From Schistocerca nitens (lineage: Eukaryota; Arthropoda; Insecta; Orthoptera; Acrididae): 64,000 nt of DNA. A program made the position numbers and the translations under genes. Under the pieces are notes generated by a model. It was not told the origin of the DNA and did not search any database. It worked only from the letters and a program-made list of their open reading frames with translations. Shown in pieces: positions 44,037-55,199 of this stretch. Each line of letters starts with the position of its first letter. The first letter of the stretch is position 1. The DNA lies in the NCBI RefSeq assembly GCF_023898315.1, contig NC_064621.1:15064501-15128500 (forward strand), given 5' to 3'.

Positions 44037-46279
44037 ATGGAGGCTGAGCCATCTCAAAAGCATTTATTTGAGATTAAAGAAATTAGATCGAGATTTAATG
44101 GAAAATTTAAAGCGTGGTTTGTTCACTATAAAATTGTCTTTAACGATGCTAATATTACTAAACTCGATACTGTTAGTGAGAATACATATTACATAACGAA
44201 AGTACTCAACTCAGTGGTAGATGTAGTTAAAAAGAGAATTAACTTCAGGAAAGGAGATAAGCTGAATATAACAATCAACAAACCAAAAATGTTTTATCGA
44301 ATTTCTACAGGTTGTAATGCATCGAATAACAAACGAGACTCTGTTCATGTCTTGTGTAGCAAAATGAGAGATATCTTAACATATGATGAGACTGTTGATA
44401 AAGCAGATAGCGCGTTTAATATCCAGATGTTGGGAATTCCTAGAGGTAGTAGGCATAAGAAAATAGTAAATCTGGCAGAGGACAGAAAGACTAAAAGGTG
44501 TATCACAACATGTAAGAATGATGATAATCTATGCTGTCCTAGAGCAGTAATTGTGGCTTTAACATGCCACACAAATATTATTTTGGGAAGAGAACTAACC
44601 ACAGCCGAAATTAAGAAAATCAGAGAAGGAGATAAATAGAAATTACAGAAAGAGTTAACCGGCATATTATGCAAACAGTTGGGTCAATACAATGAAGAAA
44701 GGTTTACTTTAGATGACACTAAAATGTTGAAGAATTGTTGGATATCCAAATAAATGTTGTATGTGCAGAAAATTTCAATTCCGTTATTAATAGCGGTTCT
44801 GAGAAAGAAGTAAAGATTTATCTGTACAAAGATCACAACCATTTCGATGTAATTAACCGTATGACTGCTTTCTTGGGATCTTCATATTTCTGTGATAAAT
44901 GTAAGAAACCTTATCACAACAAGGCTTAACTCAGCAGAGTTTAAAAGGCTTAAGAAATGAAAGCTGTTGCCTGAAATTATTGTTGAACTGTTGAATCCAA
45001 GAGATGCTTTTTATGGTGGCCACACAAATGCAATAAAATTAGGAGCTAGTGCTGATGGTGTTAGCTGAAAAATAAAATATATTGACGTATGCAGTCTTTG
45101 TCCTCCTGTGCAATTTCATGACTTTTATCCTGAACAACATGAGAGAAAAACTGATAGACTGAAATATTATTCTAAAAATTGGTATGGTTTAATAAAGTGT
45201 AAAGTATTGGGTCCTAGAGGATTTTATCACCCTGTTTCGCCTGTACATATGCAAATCGATAAAAACGAAAAATGTTGTTTCCTTTGTGTGTCAAATATGC
45301 TCAAGAAAAAATAGATAAGTGAAATTACAGTGACGATGAAAGAAGTTTTCCTGGAACTTGGATGACTGATGAAGTGAAGAAAGCGGTAGAAAAAGGATAT
45401 GAAATTTTAAATGTGTATCTAGTTGGGGATTTTAAAAATAATGGCAATAGGCTGTTTAAAAATTATGTGAAAGATTTTCTGAAGATAAAATTAGAGTCTA
45501 GTGCACATAATTTTGAAAGTGATGAAGAGTATATCAAAACAGTTAAAGAGAAAATGGATATTGACTTAGATTGTGACAGAGTAAAGGAAAATCCAGGAAA
45601 ACGAGCTGTTGCTAAGATGTGTTGTAATTCATTATGGGGAAATTTGGGCAAAGGCAAAATATCAGTCAAACAGAATATGTGACCAATTTACAGCACTTTT
45701 ATGAGATACTGCTGGATGACCAATTAGATAACTTAGATATCAGTTTTATTACAGAGCAGATGGTTCACATGATATATAATTTCAAGGATTATTATGTGGA
45801 AAATAATGCATCCACAAATATTTTCATAGCTGCATTCACTACATCAAATGCAAGACTTGGATTATATGACATGTTAGACAAACTAGGAGACTCTGTCATG
45901 TATTTTGATACCAATTCTGTAGCATATATTGATGATGGTGAAAATACTGTGGAAACAGGCTGTATGTTAGGTAAATGGACTGATGAATTGGAAAATACTT
46001 GTATTACTGATTGGGCTTCAATAGGCCCAAAAAGTTACTATTATGAGAATAATGATAAAAAGACAGAGATGAAGGTAAAGGGCCTCACTCTAAATTGCAA
46101 GAATATTCAAAAGTTGAATGGCGAATCGATGAGAAAGTGAAGTGAAAGAAAAGTATCAGACAACCAGTGATGTTGATACTAAAAATCTGGTCAACAAACA
46201 GTTTAAGAAAGAATTTTCATTTCAGTGTGACAAAAGAGTTGCTCTAGAAAATTTTGATACAGTGCCTTATGGCTACTGA
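44037..46279 (+). pseudogene. protein-primed DNA polymerase B (pPolB), broken
   Basis: An intact 200-codon N-terminal frame (44037-44639) has NLCCPRAVIVALTCHTNIIL. 44735-44929 contains YLYKDHNHFDVINRMTAFLG and a zinc-like CDKCKKPYHN. Motif A at 45084-45104 reads DVCSLCP, with Cys in place of the usual Tyr of SLYP. 45362-45682 has FLKIKLESS and motif B AVAKMCCNSLWGNLG. Motif C at 45901-45921 reads YFDTNSV, with Asn replacing the second catalytic Asp of DTDS. The gene ends in VPYGY and a stop at 46277-46279. Multiple frameshifts and stops are present. The enzyme would have replicated the element from its protein-capped ends. Confidence 0.8.
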
Positions 46280-46286
46280 ATCTCTT

Positions 46287-46760
46287 CTAATGAACTATAA
46301 AATTCATACCACATTCTTTATACAAATAATATAAAGCAGTTAGTTGCATTTTGTTGTATTCTGTGCTATCTAGCTTTTTGGTTATGGAGTGAGAAACTTT
46401 TAAAAATAATGAATAATCTTTCAAATATTTTTGCAATTTTGTAGGGAAATTATTAATTGGCAAATTAAAATCCACTATTGCTTTATGGTAATAAAAAAGA
46501 GAGAATTGGAGTTTTCTATTTCCTCCCATTTTTCTGTATCAGTGTCCTCATAGTTATCAAAGTTCTTTTTGTATTCTTCTCCATAAATTCTCTTTAATAC
46601 ACTAACACGTTCAGTATGTTTCTGACTTCTCAAGTGATCTATAATTAATGATGGTTTAAATTATTATTTGCAAGTATTGTACTCAACTTGTTTCTCTATT
46701 GGATTAGTAATTCTCTCGACAAAGATGTCAAATTTATATCATCCCACACATTAGTCATAT
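46287..46760 (-). pseudogene. unidentified minus-strand Polinton gene
   Basis: The start is near MTNVWDD. A zinc-finger-like HLRSQKH follows, then VLKRIYGEEYKKNF, an acidic EDTDTEKWEE and an 80-codon frame (46287-46529) with KAIVDFNLPINNFPTKLQKY. It converges on the polymerase gene end with a 7-bp gap. Function unknown. Confidence 0.4.
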
Positions 46761-46809
46761 TTATATACATTTTAAATTTAAAAGATTATTAAAATTTTGT
46801 TCTACATTA

Positions 46810-47052
46810 ATGGACGCTCTACTGAAGAATCTCAATATTGCAAGAAATTCTAATTCGTTTAGAAAGATTAGTGAGCTTCAGGTAAATGAGTGGTATTACA
46901 ATACTGATTGCGAACGTTTAAAACCTAGATATGGAGAGAAAATTTCTCTCGAGCTCGATGATAAATTTACAATTATTTTTCCATATAGGATCAATAAAAT
47001 AATATATAACTGGGACTTCCAATTTTTTAAAGACTGTGACATTAAACGATAA
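46810..47052 (+). CDS. small terminal Polinton open frame
   Basis: An intact 80-codon frame beside the right inverted repeat: MDALLKNLNIARNSNSFRKI, KPRYGEKISLELDDKFTI, FPYRINKII. Its layout resembles the small uncharacterised protein often present near Polinton ends in invertebrates. It lacks visible lesions. Confidence 0.45.
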   Translation: MDALLKNLNIARNSNSFRKISELQVNEWYYNTDCERLKPRYGEKISLELDDKFTIIFPYRINKIIYNWDFQFFKDCDIKR

Positions 47053-47099
47053 TATAAAGGAATGAAAAAGACTAAAAATAATGAGAACGAATTTCATGA

Positions 47100-47241
47100 T
47101 CTGGAGTTCGTTGTGTGACTTTTGGATGCGTTGGTTTGCACACTCAACTGATCCGTTTATAAAGAAAATGTTAGTAAGTAAGTGGTTAGTGTGCTCAACC
47201 TATCCGTTTATAACAATATGAAAAAATGTCCACTTACTACT
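47100..47241 (-). repeat. Polinton right terminal inverted repeat
   Basis: Reverse complement of the left end, with shared cores as described for 33014-33155; ends ACTTACTACT. Confidence 0.85.
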
Positions 47242-47375
47242 GTCATCCCCTCGGATTGGGGAAGGAAATCTGCCGTGTCCTTCCTAAGGAAGAAATCACG
47301 GCAGACCTAAATCAGAATGGCTGGAGGCGGGTTGAACCTCGTCCTCCTGAATGAGAGCCCAGTGTGCTCATTTTA
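47242..47375 (+). repeat. dispersed repeat, right part (Polinton target)
   Basis: Resumes at GTCATCCCCTCGGATTGGGG and continues with AAATCACGGCAGACCTAAAT, GGCGGGTTGAACC and GAGCCCAGTGTGCT. It completes the repeat whose left part is 32966-33013. Confidence 0.65.
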
Positions 47376-47379
47376 AAGA

Positions 47380-48015
47380 GGAAAGTTAGAGGAATCTCAT
47401 AAGTCAATAAAAAGAAAATCCGATTCCTTATCCCCAACACAGATCTAAAGACTGCTCTGCGGATTCCACTACTTTCGATGTTGCATCTTTTGAGTCTCCT
47501 CCTCGCGGAACGTTAAGGTCGCCTGTCGAGTACAGTCCCGTACGATTATTACGGCACGTTCGCGCTACACCCTCGCAGTTTAACACTTTACCTCACTGGC
47601 GCATTTATCCTGCAGCCATGCTGCAGTCCACGCCTCTGGGATCCGCTCCACGCGAGGATTAGGCTATAGCTGCAGCATTAATGTATCCTAATAGGCCAAC
47701 ATCAAAACGTCAAATTCCCTCTATACGTGCTTCGCAAAAACGACGAACTACAAGCAAACAGTGTAATTTCGAATTCAATTCAGTGCTCTTTGTAAGGACA
47801 ACGGATTAACGTAGATAAAACACTGTAATACGCTATGCAAGGAATCAAGCGGAAAGCGAAGTATACTAGACATAACGAGCAGCAGAAAAACCTTATGCAA
47901 ACATAGGATAATACATCTGCGCGAGGTATATCTAAAGTAAAAGTGTAATGTCGAAATCTGAATTGTAGTCACTTTTCATTTGTTGTTGGTCGTCGGGCGC
48001 AGAGCACCTGCACCA
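47380..48015. other. unannotated stretch
   Basis: No gene or recognisable repeat. Confidence 0.5.
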
Positions 48016-48027
48016 CATGCTGTGATG

Positions 48028-48221
48028 GTTCAAATGGCTCTGAGCACTATGGGACTTAACTTCTGAGGTCATCAGCCCCCTAGAACTCATAACTACTTAA
48101 ACCTAACTAACCTAAGGACATCACACACATCCATGCCCGAGGCAGGATTCGAACCTTGGACCGTAGCGGTCGCGCGGTTCCAGACTGAAGCGCCTAGAAC
48201 CGCTAGGCCACACCAGCCGGC
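48028..48221 (-). mobile_element. tRNA-derived SINE with 12-bp TSD
   Basis: Same family as 30400-30600, minus orientation, with box-B complement GGATTCGAACC and CCGGCC at the head end. Duplications CATGCTGTGATG lie at 48016-48027 and 48222-48233. Confidence 0.85.
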
Positions 48222-48233
48222 CATGCTGTGATG

Positions 48234-49360
48234 CCTCTGGAAATATAGCCTACTTATCTATCAGTTGTTGTTTTTGTTACATGTTGGCAACCATTTCGTT
48301 TCATTATTTCTGTTGTTAAAATTCATAGGTTCATAATGAATGACGAAAGAGTAATTGAACCAGTGAGAATTGTACGACGGGAGCGGTAGGAAGTAGTCAA
48401 ACTCTGTTAGAAACGAAGCGTTGGGGAACAAATAAAATAATGTGTTGGCGTCTGTCTCCTAAACATCTTAAACCTTTTAACATTTGTGTTTAATTATTAT
48501 GTGACACAAATGGTTTTGGAATGGCACTTGTAAATTACGTGCCCTCTACTAAATTTATAATGCAGATTTTTATACATATCAGAATTTAATATTTTACAAT
48601 GAAATGGGTAGCGCTATGGCTGCAGCTTAAAGCTCAAGAAGTACTGTGTGTATAATCTGATTGATTAGTAAGTGGCATTTATTTGGATGTTGTCAGGTAT
48701 TTGAAATGTTTGGTTAAAAAATGGACTGAAACCTTCAGACCCGGCAACAGTGGAAAAGTACTTTTTTGTGAAGTATACATCAAGTAACGTATTAGAGTTG
48801 TTCGTTGAAATGTGTATTTGTGGATGGCTGATATATTGCCAAGGAGCTGTGCTGCCTGTGTGGATTGTGTGTGAAACAGTTTTTAAGATATCAGTGGTCA
48901 CGAGCTAAGTCCAGTGCAAATAAGGCACTTGAACTATTAAAAGCTAAATATCAAATGTAAAGAAAACCTGTTAATACTGAAGGGAAAGGTATTGAGGGAG
49001 ATATGGCTATTGCATAAAAATTTGTGCTGGAGTGGCAACTAAACTCCACCTGAAACAAATCAGTTTTTGCTGGGGTGTGATGGCAGCTCGTAACACTGTG
49101 TTTCTATTCGTAATTTTGGGTGCAATTTGACGAAGCAATTAAAAAAGAGTGGTGCTTCGAGATTCTGAAGTATTTACAAAATACGGATTCCTCTTCTTCG
49201 AGTTCGTTGTAGTGTGTGTAAAATTCGTCTTGTGTAGATTGTAATGACATCATTTTTCGGGTCCACACTCTTTTTTTGAGTTTTTCCGCACTTTTGTCTT
49301 CCTTACAAGCTAGCCGGTCAAGCTGCTAGCCATATGAATACAATAAATGTCATTCATGTA
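48234..49360. other. unannotated stretch
   Basis: Only short overlapping frames. Confidence 0.5.
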
Positions 49361-49370
49361 CAGGTATATG

Positions 49371-49611
49371 AAGGGGGCTTATATCAATAGTGGTACAAGT
49401 CCATTATCTCCACTTTTCTATCTATAATGGTTCTGAAATTAATGATCCAAACAAACAGAAAGAAAGGTTCATCTTTAGCAAGAAGCCATATGCTTGAATA
49501 TTTCTGATATCTCAACTGCAGATTTTTCAGCGTAGATTTAACTTTAGGACTCCGTATCTCAAAATGAACAAAAATGGACTTGGACTTGTACCACTGTTGA
49601 AATAAGCCCTT
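49371..49611. mobile_element. MITE with about 32-bp terminal inverted repeats
   Basis: The left end, AAGGGGGCTTATATCAATAG then TGGTACAAGTCCA, is mirrored at 49579-49611 with a few mismatches (AAGGGCTTATTTCAACAG). It is about 240 bp and noncoding. Confidence 0.65.
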
Positions 49612-49787
49612 CATATGTCTCATTGTGTACGTGCACTTCCCGCACAAAAACAGTTGAGCATTCCCGTGAGAAAACAGCCGCGTGAGTTGAGATGATGTGA
49701 CGTGACAGACAGTGTGAATACAAGACGCAAAGGAATTAATGTCATTAGATTCCAGTGCACATTGATTTGTGTCAATGGGACACGATG

Positions 49788-49990
49788 AAAATTTGTGCCA
49801 GACTTGGATTAGAACCTGGGTTCCTGCTTACTAGGCAGATGCACTGATGACTATGTCAGCTGGACACAGTGGCCAACACTCTACACGGACATCCTATGCA
49901 TGCCTCCCGTCTCCCGTCAGACCAAAACTCTCAACTTATACCACACACTACTTTTGGACATTTCTGAAGGTACAGACACCACATATATAA
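49788..49990 (-). repeat. tRNA-like repeat, minus orientation
   Basis: GTGCCAGACTTGGATTAGAACCTGGG contains a box-B complement, and ACTATGTCAGCTGGACACAG is A-box-like. It resembles a tRNA-derived SINE head, but its ends were not resolved. A related plus-strand box-B-like segment (GGGTTAAAATCC) lies near 50638. Confidence 0.4.
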
Positions 49991-50948
49991 TTAAGGGTGT
50001 GGTATCACGTATCAATACCACCCTACTGGCATAACAAAACTGGCAACAGAATTGCAAGTTTCCGTCAGGCGCCAATAGCGGTTGTGTGGGATCTGGTGGA
50101 CCGAATGGTGCACGTATGTCGAGCCACACCTCCGAGCAGGCCACTGCAATGTAGGATGGCCGGCGGCAGCCACACAGCCACTCGCACTCGGAGCCTATTT
50201 GCTATGTCATTCTATGCCGACATTATCGTTCGTGTTTTAGTTCAGTGATCCCCATCCTCGTTTCTACTGTACGAGCTGGACTTTATTTCTAGCTGCATTA
50301 TTTATATATGTCGTCGTATGCTTGGAGAAGTATAAGTTAAGTGCATCTTCTGATGACTCGTTTGCTGATCATTTCTGCTCCTGTCCAGGTTTCCACGGCA
50401 AGACGTTGTACACAATACAGGCGGTGATGGCCAGCGACTGCTTCTGCGCAAGTGCACACCGAGCTCGAACTCTTCTCAGGTCGGTGAGATGCACCCACCG
50501 CTGAGGCTAATGAGCAGGGGCCCTACATCAGTAGTATATTGACAGGAGGGTTGCTGGGGTATTCTGTGCGGTTGTGGTGACCAATGTCTCTGGAAGGCGC
50601 ACTGATCACTGCATCTTCCTAATAAGCAAGAGATCTGGGTTAAAATCCTGGCCCACCGACATAAATCGTTGCTGCCAGCTGATGTCATCAATTCCCCTGT
50701 GTGTCGATTCGCCGTTGCTGCAGAATCAAAACTGTGTCTTCTTTCGGATCGTCCGAAAGAATAGACATCACACGTATTGTTTGAAGACACACTGATGTGA
50801 CGGTGCCATTACGGTAGTGTGGACTGCCCTATAACATTGCCATTAACAAATGACGGTAGTGTGGATTGGCCTGTAACCTTGCCATTAATAGGATATAGGG
50901 CGGAGAGCTGCATCGAAACAGCGTTTCGGCTGGGGAGCAGAATGAGAA

Positions 50949-51330
50949 ATGCAGGATGACTCACTCGGTAGAGGACCAGCCGTCGGCCAGGGCGAGGCGC
51001 GTGGCCGGCCGGTGGTGGCCGGTTGTCTGGTGGCCCGGGCTCAGGCGGCTAGGCGGCGCACGCCAGGCAGGGGCAGAGGCAGAGGCAGAGGAAGTGCGCG
51101 CGCGAGCGGCGGCCGGCGTCCGGGGCTCGCAGCTTGCGGGCCATCGCGTCGCGTCAGGCCGCGCCCGGGCGGCGGTCTCCGAGACTGGCTGGCAGCGGCA
51201 GCGGCAGCGTCGGCGCCGCCATACTCGTCACCTGCCGGGAGGAGGAGCCGGCAGTCAGCGGCGCAAGTCCTCGCGCGCGCTCTACGCTACTCGCCGCAGC
51301 CCGGCCACACTTTACTACTGAGCCTTGCCC
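50949..51330 (-). promoter_or_regulatory. CpG-rich patch, possible promoter/first exon
   Basis: A strong GC/CpG excess in an AT-rich setting, with GC-rich open frames on both strands that look compositional. On the minus strand, CTACCGA|GTGAGTCATCC near 50958-50975 resembles a splice donor. This could mark a noncoding first exon of a minus-strand gene, possibly the one whose coding exon is at 9460-10279. That link is speculative. Confidence 0.3.
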
Positions 51331-51404
51331 GACGGTTTCAAACCGTTCGTCGACGGCCAAGTTGCATACGTTCACATAAACGGCGCTCAACTCCTTCTTT
51401 ATGT

Positions 51405-52140
51405 ACGACTTTTCTCAAAAATGACACACCACACTCACAAGGGCACCATTCACACTGGACCTCTACAGTTCTCTTTATACTTATAGGATTGAAGGTCAGT
51501 GCGCGGGCATCAATTTCCTGCAGCAGTACGATGCAAGAACACGAAAGAAATCGACATTTATGTTTACGATCGCTGCTAAATATAAATAATGTAAAATGTA
51601 TAACTGACAGCATAGCATTTGACTCTTGTAGTCACGGATTTGCTGGTTACATTCTCACTAACCACGAATTATTGTTGTACTTTCACTGTAATTACGTATC
51701 CATTATTGAATTTAAATGTTAATTAACAAATACTGCTTCATATTTTTCAAAGTAAAGACAAGAAATTATTATTTTTAATTAATAAACGTAATAAAACGCT
51801 AGCATGCTTAATAAATTAAAATTTGATGCAGAATGTCTTAGCTGTTAAATATATATAATCACTGATGGCTTACTCTTGCTACACGTACGTGGAGGTACTA
51901 ACCTACATAAAAACATACTACTCCTAATGGCTATGATTGTCAGTCTGCAAATTTCATAAATACTGAAGTAATTTTCACTCAACAATAAAAAATCTGCACT
52001 TATACCCGTTACACCCTTTAGTATTATGTTTCTATATAATTTTGTGTAATATCTAAATAAAAAAAGTGTTTTATTTTCTATTTGATGTTCCGTATTTTTG
52101 TACTAAATTTCAGTTTATTATCAATATTCGCATCTTCGTG
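51405..52140 (+). repeat. dispersed repeat, copy A
   Basis: Shares blocks with 62500-63800: a GGATTGAAGGTCAGTG block, then CATCAATTTCCTG..AGTACGATGCA and, further right, TATTTTTGTACTAAATTTCAG. Both copies follow GC-rich patches. The type of element was not determined. Confidence 0.4.
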
Positions 52141-52149
52141 AGATTAATA

Positions 52150-52815
52150 ATTAAAAATTAACAGATGAAATTTTTACTAGAAAATAACAATTCTATATTT
52201 GTTAATGAACGTTTCAAATCGATAAAAAATATAAATTCAAGTAAAAAAAATTGCGTCTAGCGAGAATCGAAGCGCCAACCTCGCAATTACAGCAATACAA
52301 CGTTACGGAAACAAGTGCGTCTGTTTCAAATATATACAGGGCGTCTCTACTAACAATTGCCAGAAGCATCTTCGCCTGCGGTAGTTCGGTAGATATTTCA
52401 AGTTTCGTTTTTGCGGAGTGTAGCTGGAATCAACCCAAGCCATATACCGTTCGTCACGTCTTTCTTGCGACGACAGAAAGCGGTGTATTGTTTCCCTTTA
52501 GAAACTAAATTATTATTAAATTGGAATTTTTCGTGCTCATTCGATAGAGCGGTCTCAAAATAGTCTAGTGCGATGTGTTGACAGGAACAGTGAAACACAA
52601 AGAACAACCAGTACTCCAGTAACAACAGCCTACGCTGGCTGCTAGCGCGATACCGCAGCACTGCAACAGTACTGTTTATTCATCCTGTTTCATTGTCCCT
52701 GGACTAATACAGGACTCCTCTGTCGATTGGGCACGTGAAATTCTGATTTCAAAATAATTTTGTTTGGAATGAGAAACAAACTTGAGGCTTTCTGTCGAAA
52801 CGACACGTCGCGCGA
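52150..52815. other. unannotated stretch
   Basis: Contains a possible tRNA-like complement (GCGAGAATCGAAGCGCC, 52259-52275) but no clear gene. Confidence 0.4.
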
Positions 52816-54824
52816 GAGAGTTATTTATTTATTTACACGTCAGGTTCCGTAGGACCAAATTGAGAAGCAAATCTCCAAGGTCATGGAAGATGTCGGTATA
52901 TGAAATTACAAAATAAAAGTAATAATAGGTAAAAATAAAATGTTTATGAACCCAAAAAAGTCGAGCCACAAGTTACAGCAAACGCAGTCGACAATATACC
53001 ATAAGAATCAGCTTAATTTTTCAAGGAACTCCTCAACAGAGTAGAAAGAGTGACCCATGAAAAAAGTCTTCAGTATCGGTTTGTAAGCGCGCGGATTACT
53101 GCTAATGTTTTTGGATTCTTGTGGTAGCTTACTGAAAATGGATGCAGCAATATACTGCACACCTTTTTGCACAATAGTTAAGGAAATCCGATCCAAATGG
53201 AGGTTGGGTTTCTGCCAAGTATTAACTGAGTGAAAGCTGATTATTCCTGACAATAAGCTGATACTGTTAACAAGAAACGACAGTAAAGAATATATACTTT
53301 GAGAGGCCAATGAACCTAGACTAGTGAACAGGGGTCGACAAGGGTTCGTGAATTTACACCACTTATTGCCCGAACCGCCACTTTCTCAAAAAAATATCCT
53401 TTTAGAATGGGAAGAGTTACCCCAAAATATAATACCATACGACATAAGCGAATGAAAATAAGCAAAGTAGACTAATTTTCGTGTCGAACAATTACTTACT
53501 TCAGATACCGTTCGAATAGTTGAAATGGGAGCATTAATTCTTTGAACAAGATCCCTAACGTGGGCTGTCCACGACAGTTTACTATCTACCTGAACACCTA
53601 AATATGTGAACTGTTCAGTTTCACTAATCATATACCCATTCTGTGAAAATAAAACGTCGGGTTTTGTTGAATTGTGTGTCAGGAACTTTGAAAACTGAGT
53701 CTTACTGTGATTTAGCGTTAGTTTATTTTATACAAGCCATAAACTTATGTCATGAGTTGCATTCAACATCCTTTACTACCAAGATAGTGTCATCAGCAAA
53801 TAGAAATATTTTACAGTTACCCATAATACTAGAGGCCATATCATGTATATAAATAAGGAACAGGAGTGGCCCCAAAACTGATCCCTTGGACAGCCCAATT
53901 TGACCGTACTCCACTCAGACCCCACATAACAGCCATTCTCAACACCTTTTGCTGTCTGTTGTTGAAGTGAACCGATTGTGAGCTGCTCCCCGTATTCCGT
54001 AATGGTCCAACTTCTGGAGCAATATTTTGTGATCATCACAATCAAACGCCTTAGTTAAACAAAAAAAATATGCCTAGCGTTCGAAACCTTTTGTTTAACC
54101 CATCAAGTACCTCACAGAGAAAAGAGAATATAGCATTTTCAATTGTTAAACGACTTCTAAGGCCGAACTGTACATTTGATAGCAAATTGTATGATGTAAA
54201 ATGGTCAATCACCCTCACATACACAGCCTTTTCAGTAACTGTAGCAAACACTGATGGCATAGAAATAGGTCTAAAATTGTCTACATTATCCCTTTCTCCT
54301 TTTTTATAAAGAAGCATTACTACTGAGTATTTTAATCATTCAGGAAACTGACTATTCCTAAAGGAAAAATTACAAATATGGCTAATTACAGGGGTAACAT
54401 GTGCTGCACAGTACTTTAAGATTCTGCTAGGCCTCCATCATATGCATGAGAGTCCTTAGTCTTCAGTGATTTAATTATTGACTCAATCTTCCCCTTGTCA
54501 GTATCACAGTATCACAGAGGAGTATTTCAGTCTCGGTAAGGCATTTTCCAAGAGTGTTATATGATTCCCTGTAGAAACTAAAGTTTTATTTAATTCACTA
54601 TCAATGCTCAAAAATGATTGTTAAATACTGTACATATATCTGATTTATCGGTAACAGTAATATTTTTACTACGAACTAACCTTATATTGTTGACCTAGTG
54701 CTGCTGACCAGACACGTCCTTCACAACTGATCATATGGTTTTGATTTTATCCTGTGAATTAGTTATTCTGTTTGCGCACCACATACGTTTTTCCTTCCTA
54801 ATAACATTTTTAAGCACCTTACAA

Positions 54825-54916
54825 TACTTGAAAAAAAGAGACAGCATTGGTCGTATATTTTTTACTATTGCAATAGTAAAAAATATACGACCAATGCTGT
54901 CTCTTTTTTTCAAGTA
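54825..54916. repeat. perfect 92-bp palindrome, no spacer
   Basis: Arms 54825-54870 and 54871-54916 are exact reverse complements, 46 bp each, centred on TTG|CAA. The outer 4 bp of the left arm lie within the target duplication. Confidence 0.95.
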
Positions 54917-54968
54917 AACCTGTTATCTGGTCGTGGTGCACAGGACAACATGGAGTCGCCAATCAATA
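54829..54968. mobile_element. 140-bp foldback insert inside the LINE with 13-bp TSD
   Basis: Flanked by ACCTTACAATACT at 54816-54828 and 54969-54981. The left 88 bases belong to a perfect palindrome. The right about 52 bases (AAACCTGTTATCTGG...) are single-copy. Removing it rejoins the LINE reading at HYKQYCKV, so it is a later insertion. Confidence 0.75.
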
Positions 54969-55199
54969 ACCTTACAATACTGTTTGTAATGGGCGACTGT
55001 AGCTTGATTTAGACCACTTCTGACATTTGGATATAATTCCCGCTTTGTTCTACATGATATCCTTATCCCACTAATCAATTCTAGAGCATTATTTGTCTGG
55101 GTCGATTGTATTGTAAGAAGGAAATTGATAATATCTGCTGAAACGCCAGAGAAAATGCGCCCTTGCGCTTGACTGCTCCATAGGAGACACACAGTTTTT

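Larger units (their letters stand above)
33014..47241. mobile_element. Polinton/Maverick element, 14.2 kb, both ends present
   Basis: Starts AGTAGTAAGT and ends ACTTACTACT, with inverted repeats of about 140 bp and flanking 6-bp duplications GTCATC (33008-33013 and 47242-47247). The AG...CT ends and 6-bp duplication are the Polinton signature. Gene content agrees: capsid, penton, packaging ATPase, cysteine protease, retroviral-like integrase and protein-primed DNA polymerase. All identified genes carry stops, frameshifts or catalytic substitutions. Two younger repeats are nested inside (40191-40668 and 42360-42561). Without them the element would be about 13.5 kb. Confidence 0.9.
52821..55190 (-). 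mobile_element. Jockey-like LINE, degraded
   Basis: Minus-strand reverse-transcriptase pieces in order: RISCRTKRELYPNVRSG and HYKQYCKV (55150-54970), an interrupting insert (54829-54968), NVIRKEKRMW and ANRITNSQDK (54810-54731), YKKGERDNVDNFRPISMPSV, AVYVRVIDHFTSYNLLSNVQFG and FLCEVLDGLNKR (54317-54080). Then come ESGWSTVKLG-like sequence, the catalytic FADDT box (53780-53800) and the thumb/C-terminal YLGVQVDSKLSWTAHV (53605-53560). The 3' end is a TAAATAAATAAATAA tail at 52821-52836. The endonuclease is absent (5' truncated). Frameshifts make it inactive. Confidence 0.8.

Noticed and set aside
33014-47241. Recent intact viral genome
   Set aside because: Stops, frameshifts, catalytic substitutions and two nested repeats show an old, inactive insertion.
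50949-51722. 257-codon plus-strand frame
   Set aside because: Its first half is compositional Arg/Ala/Gly sequence from the CpG patch and its second half lies in a dispersed repeat. No domain is visible.
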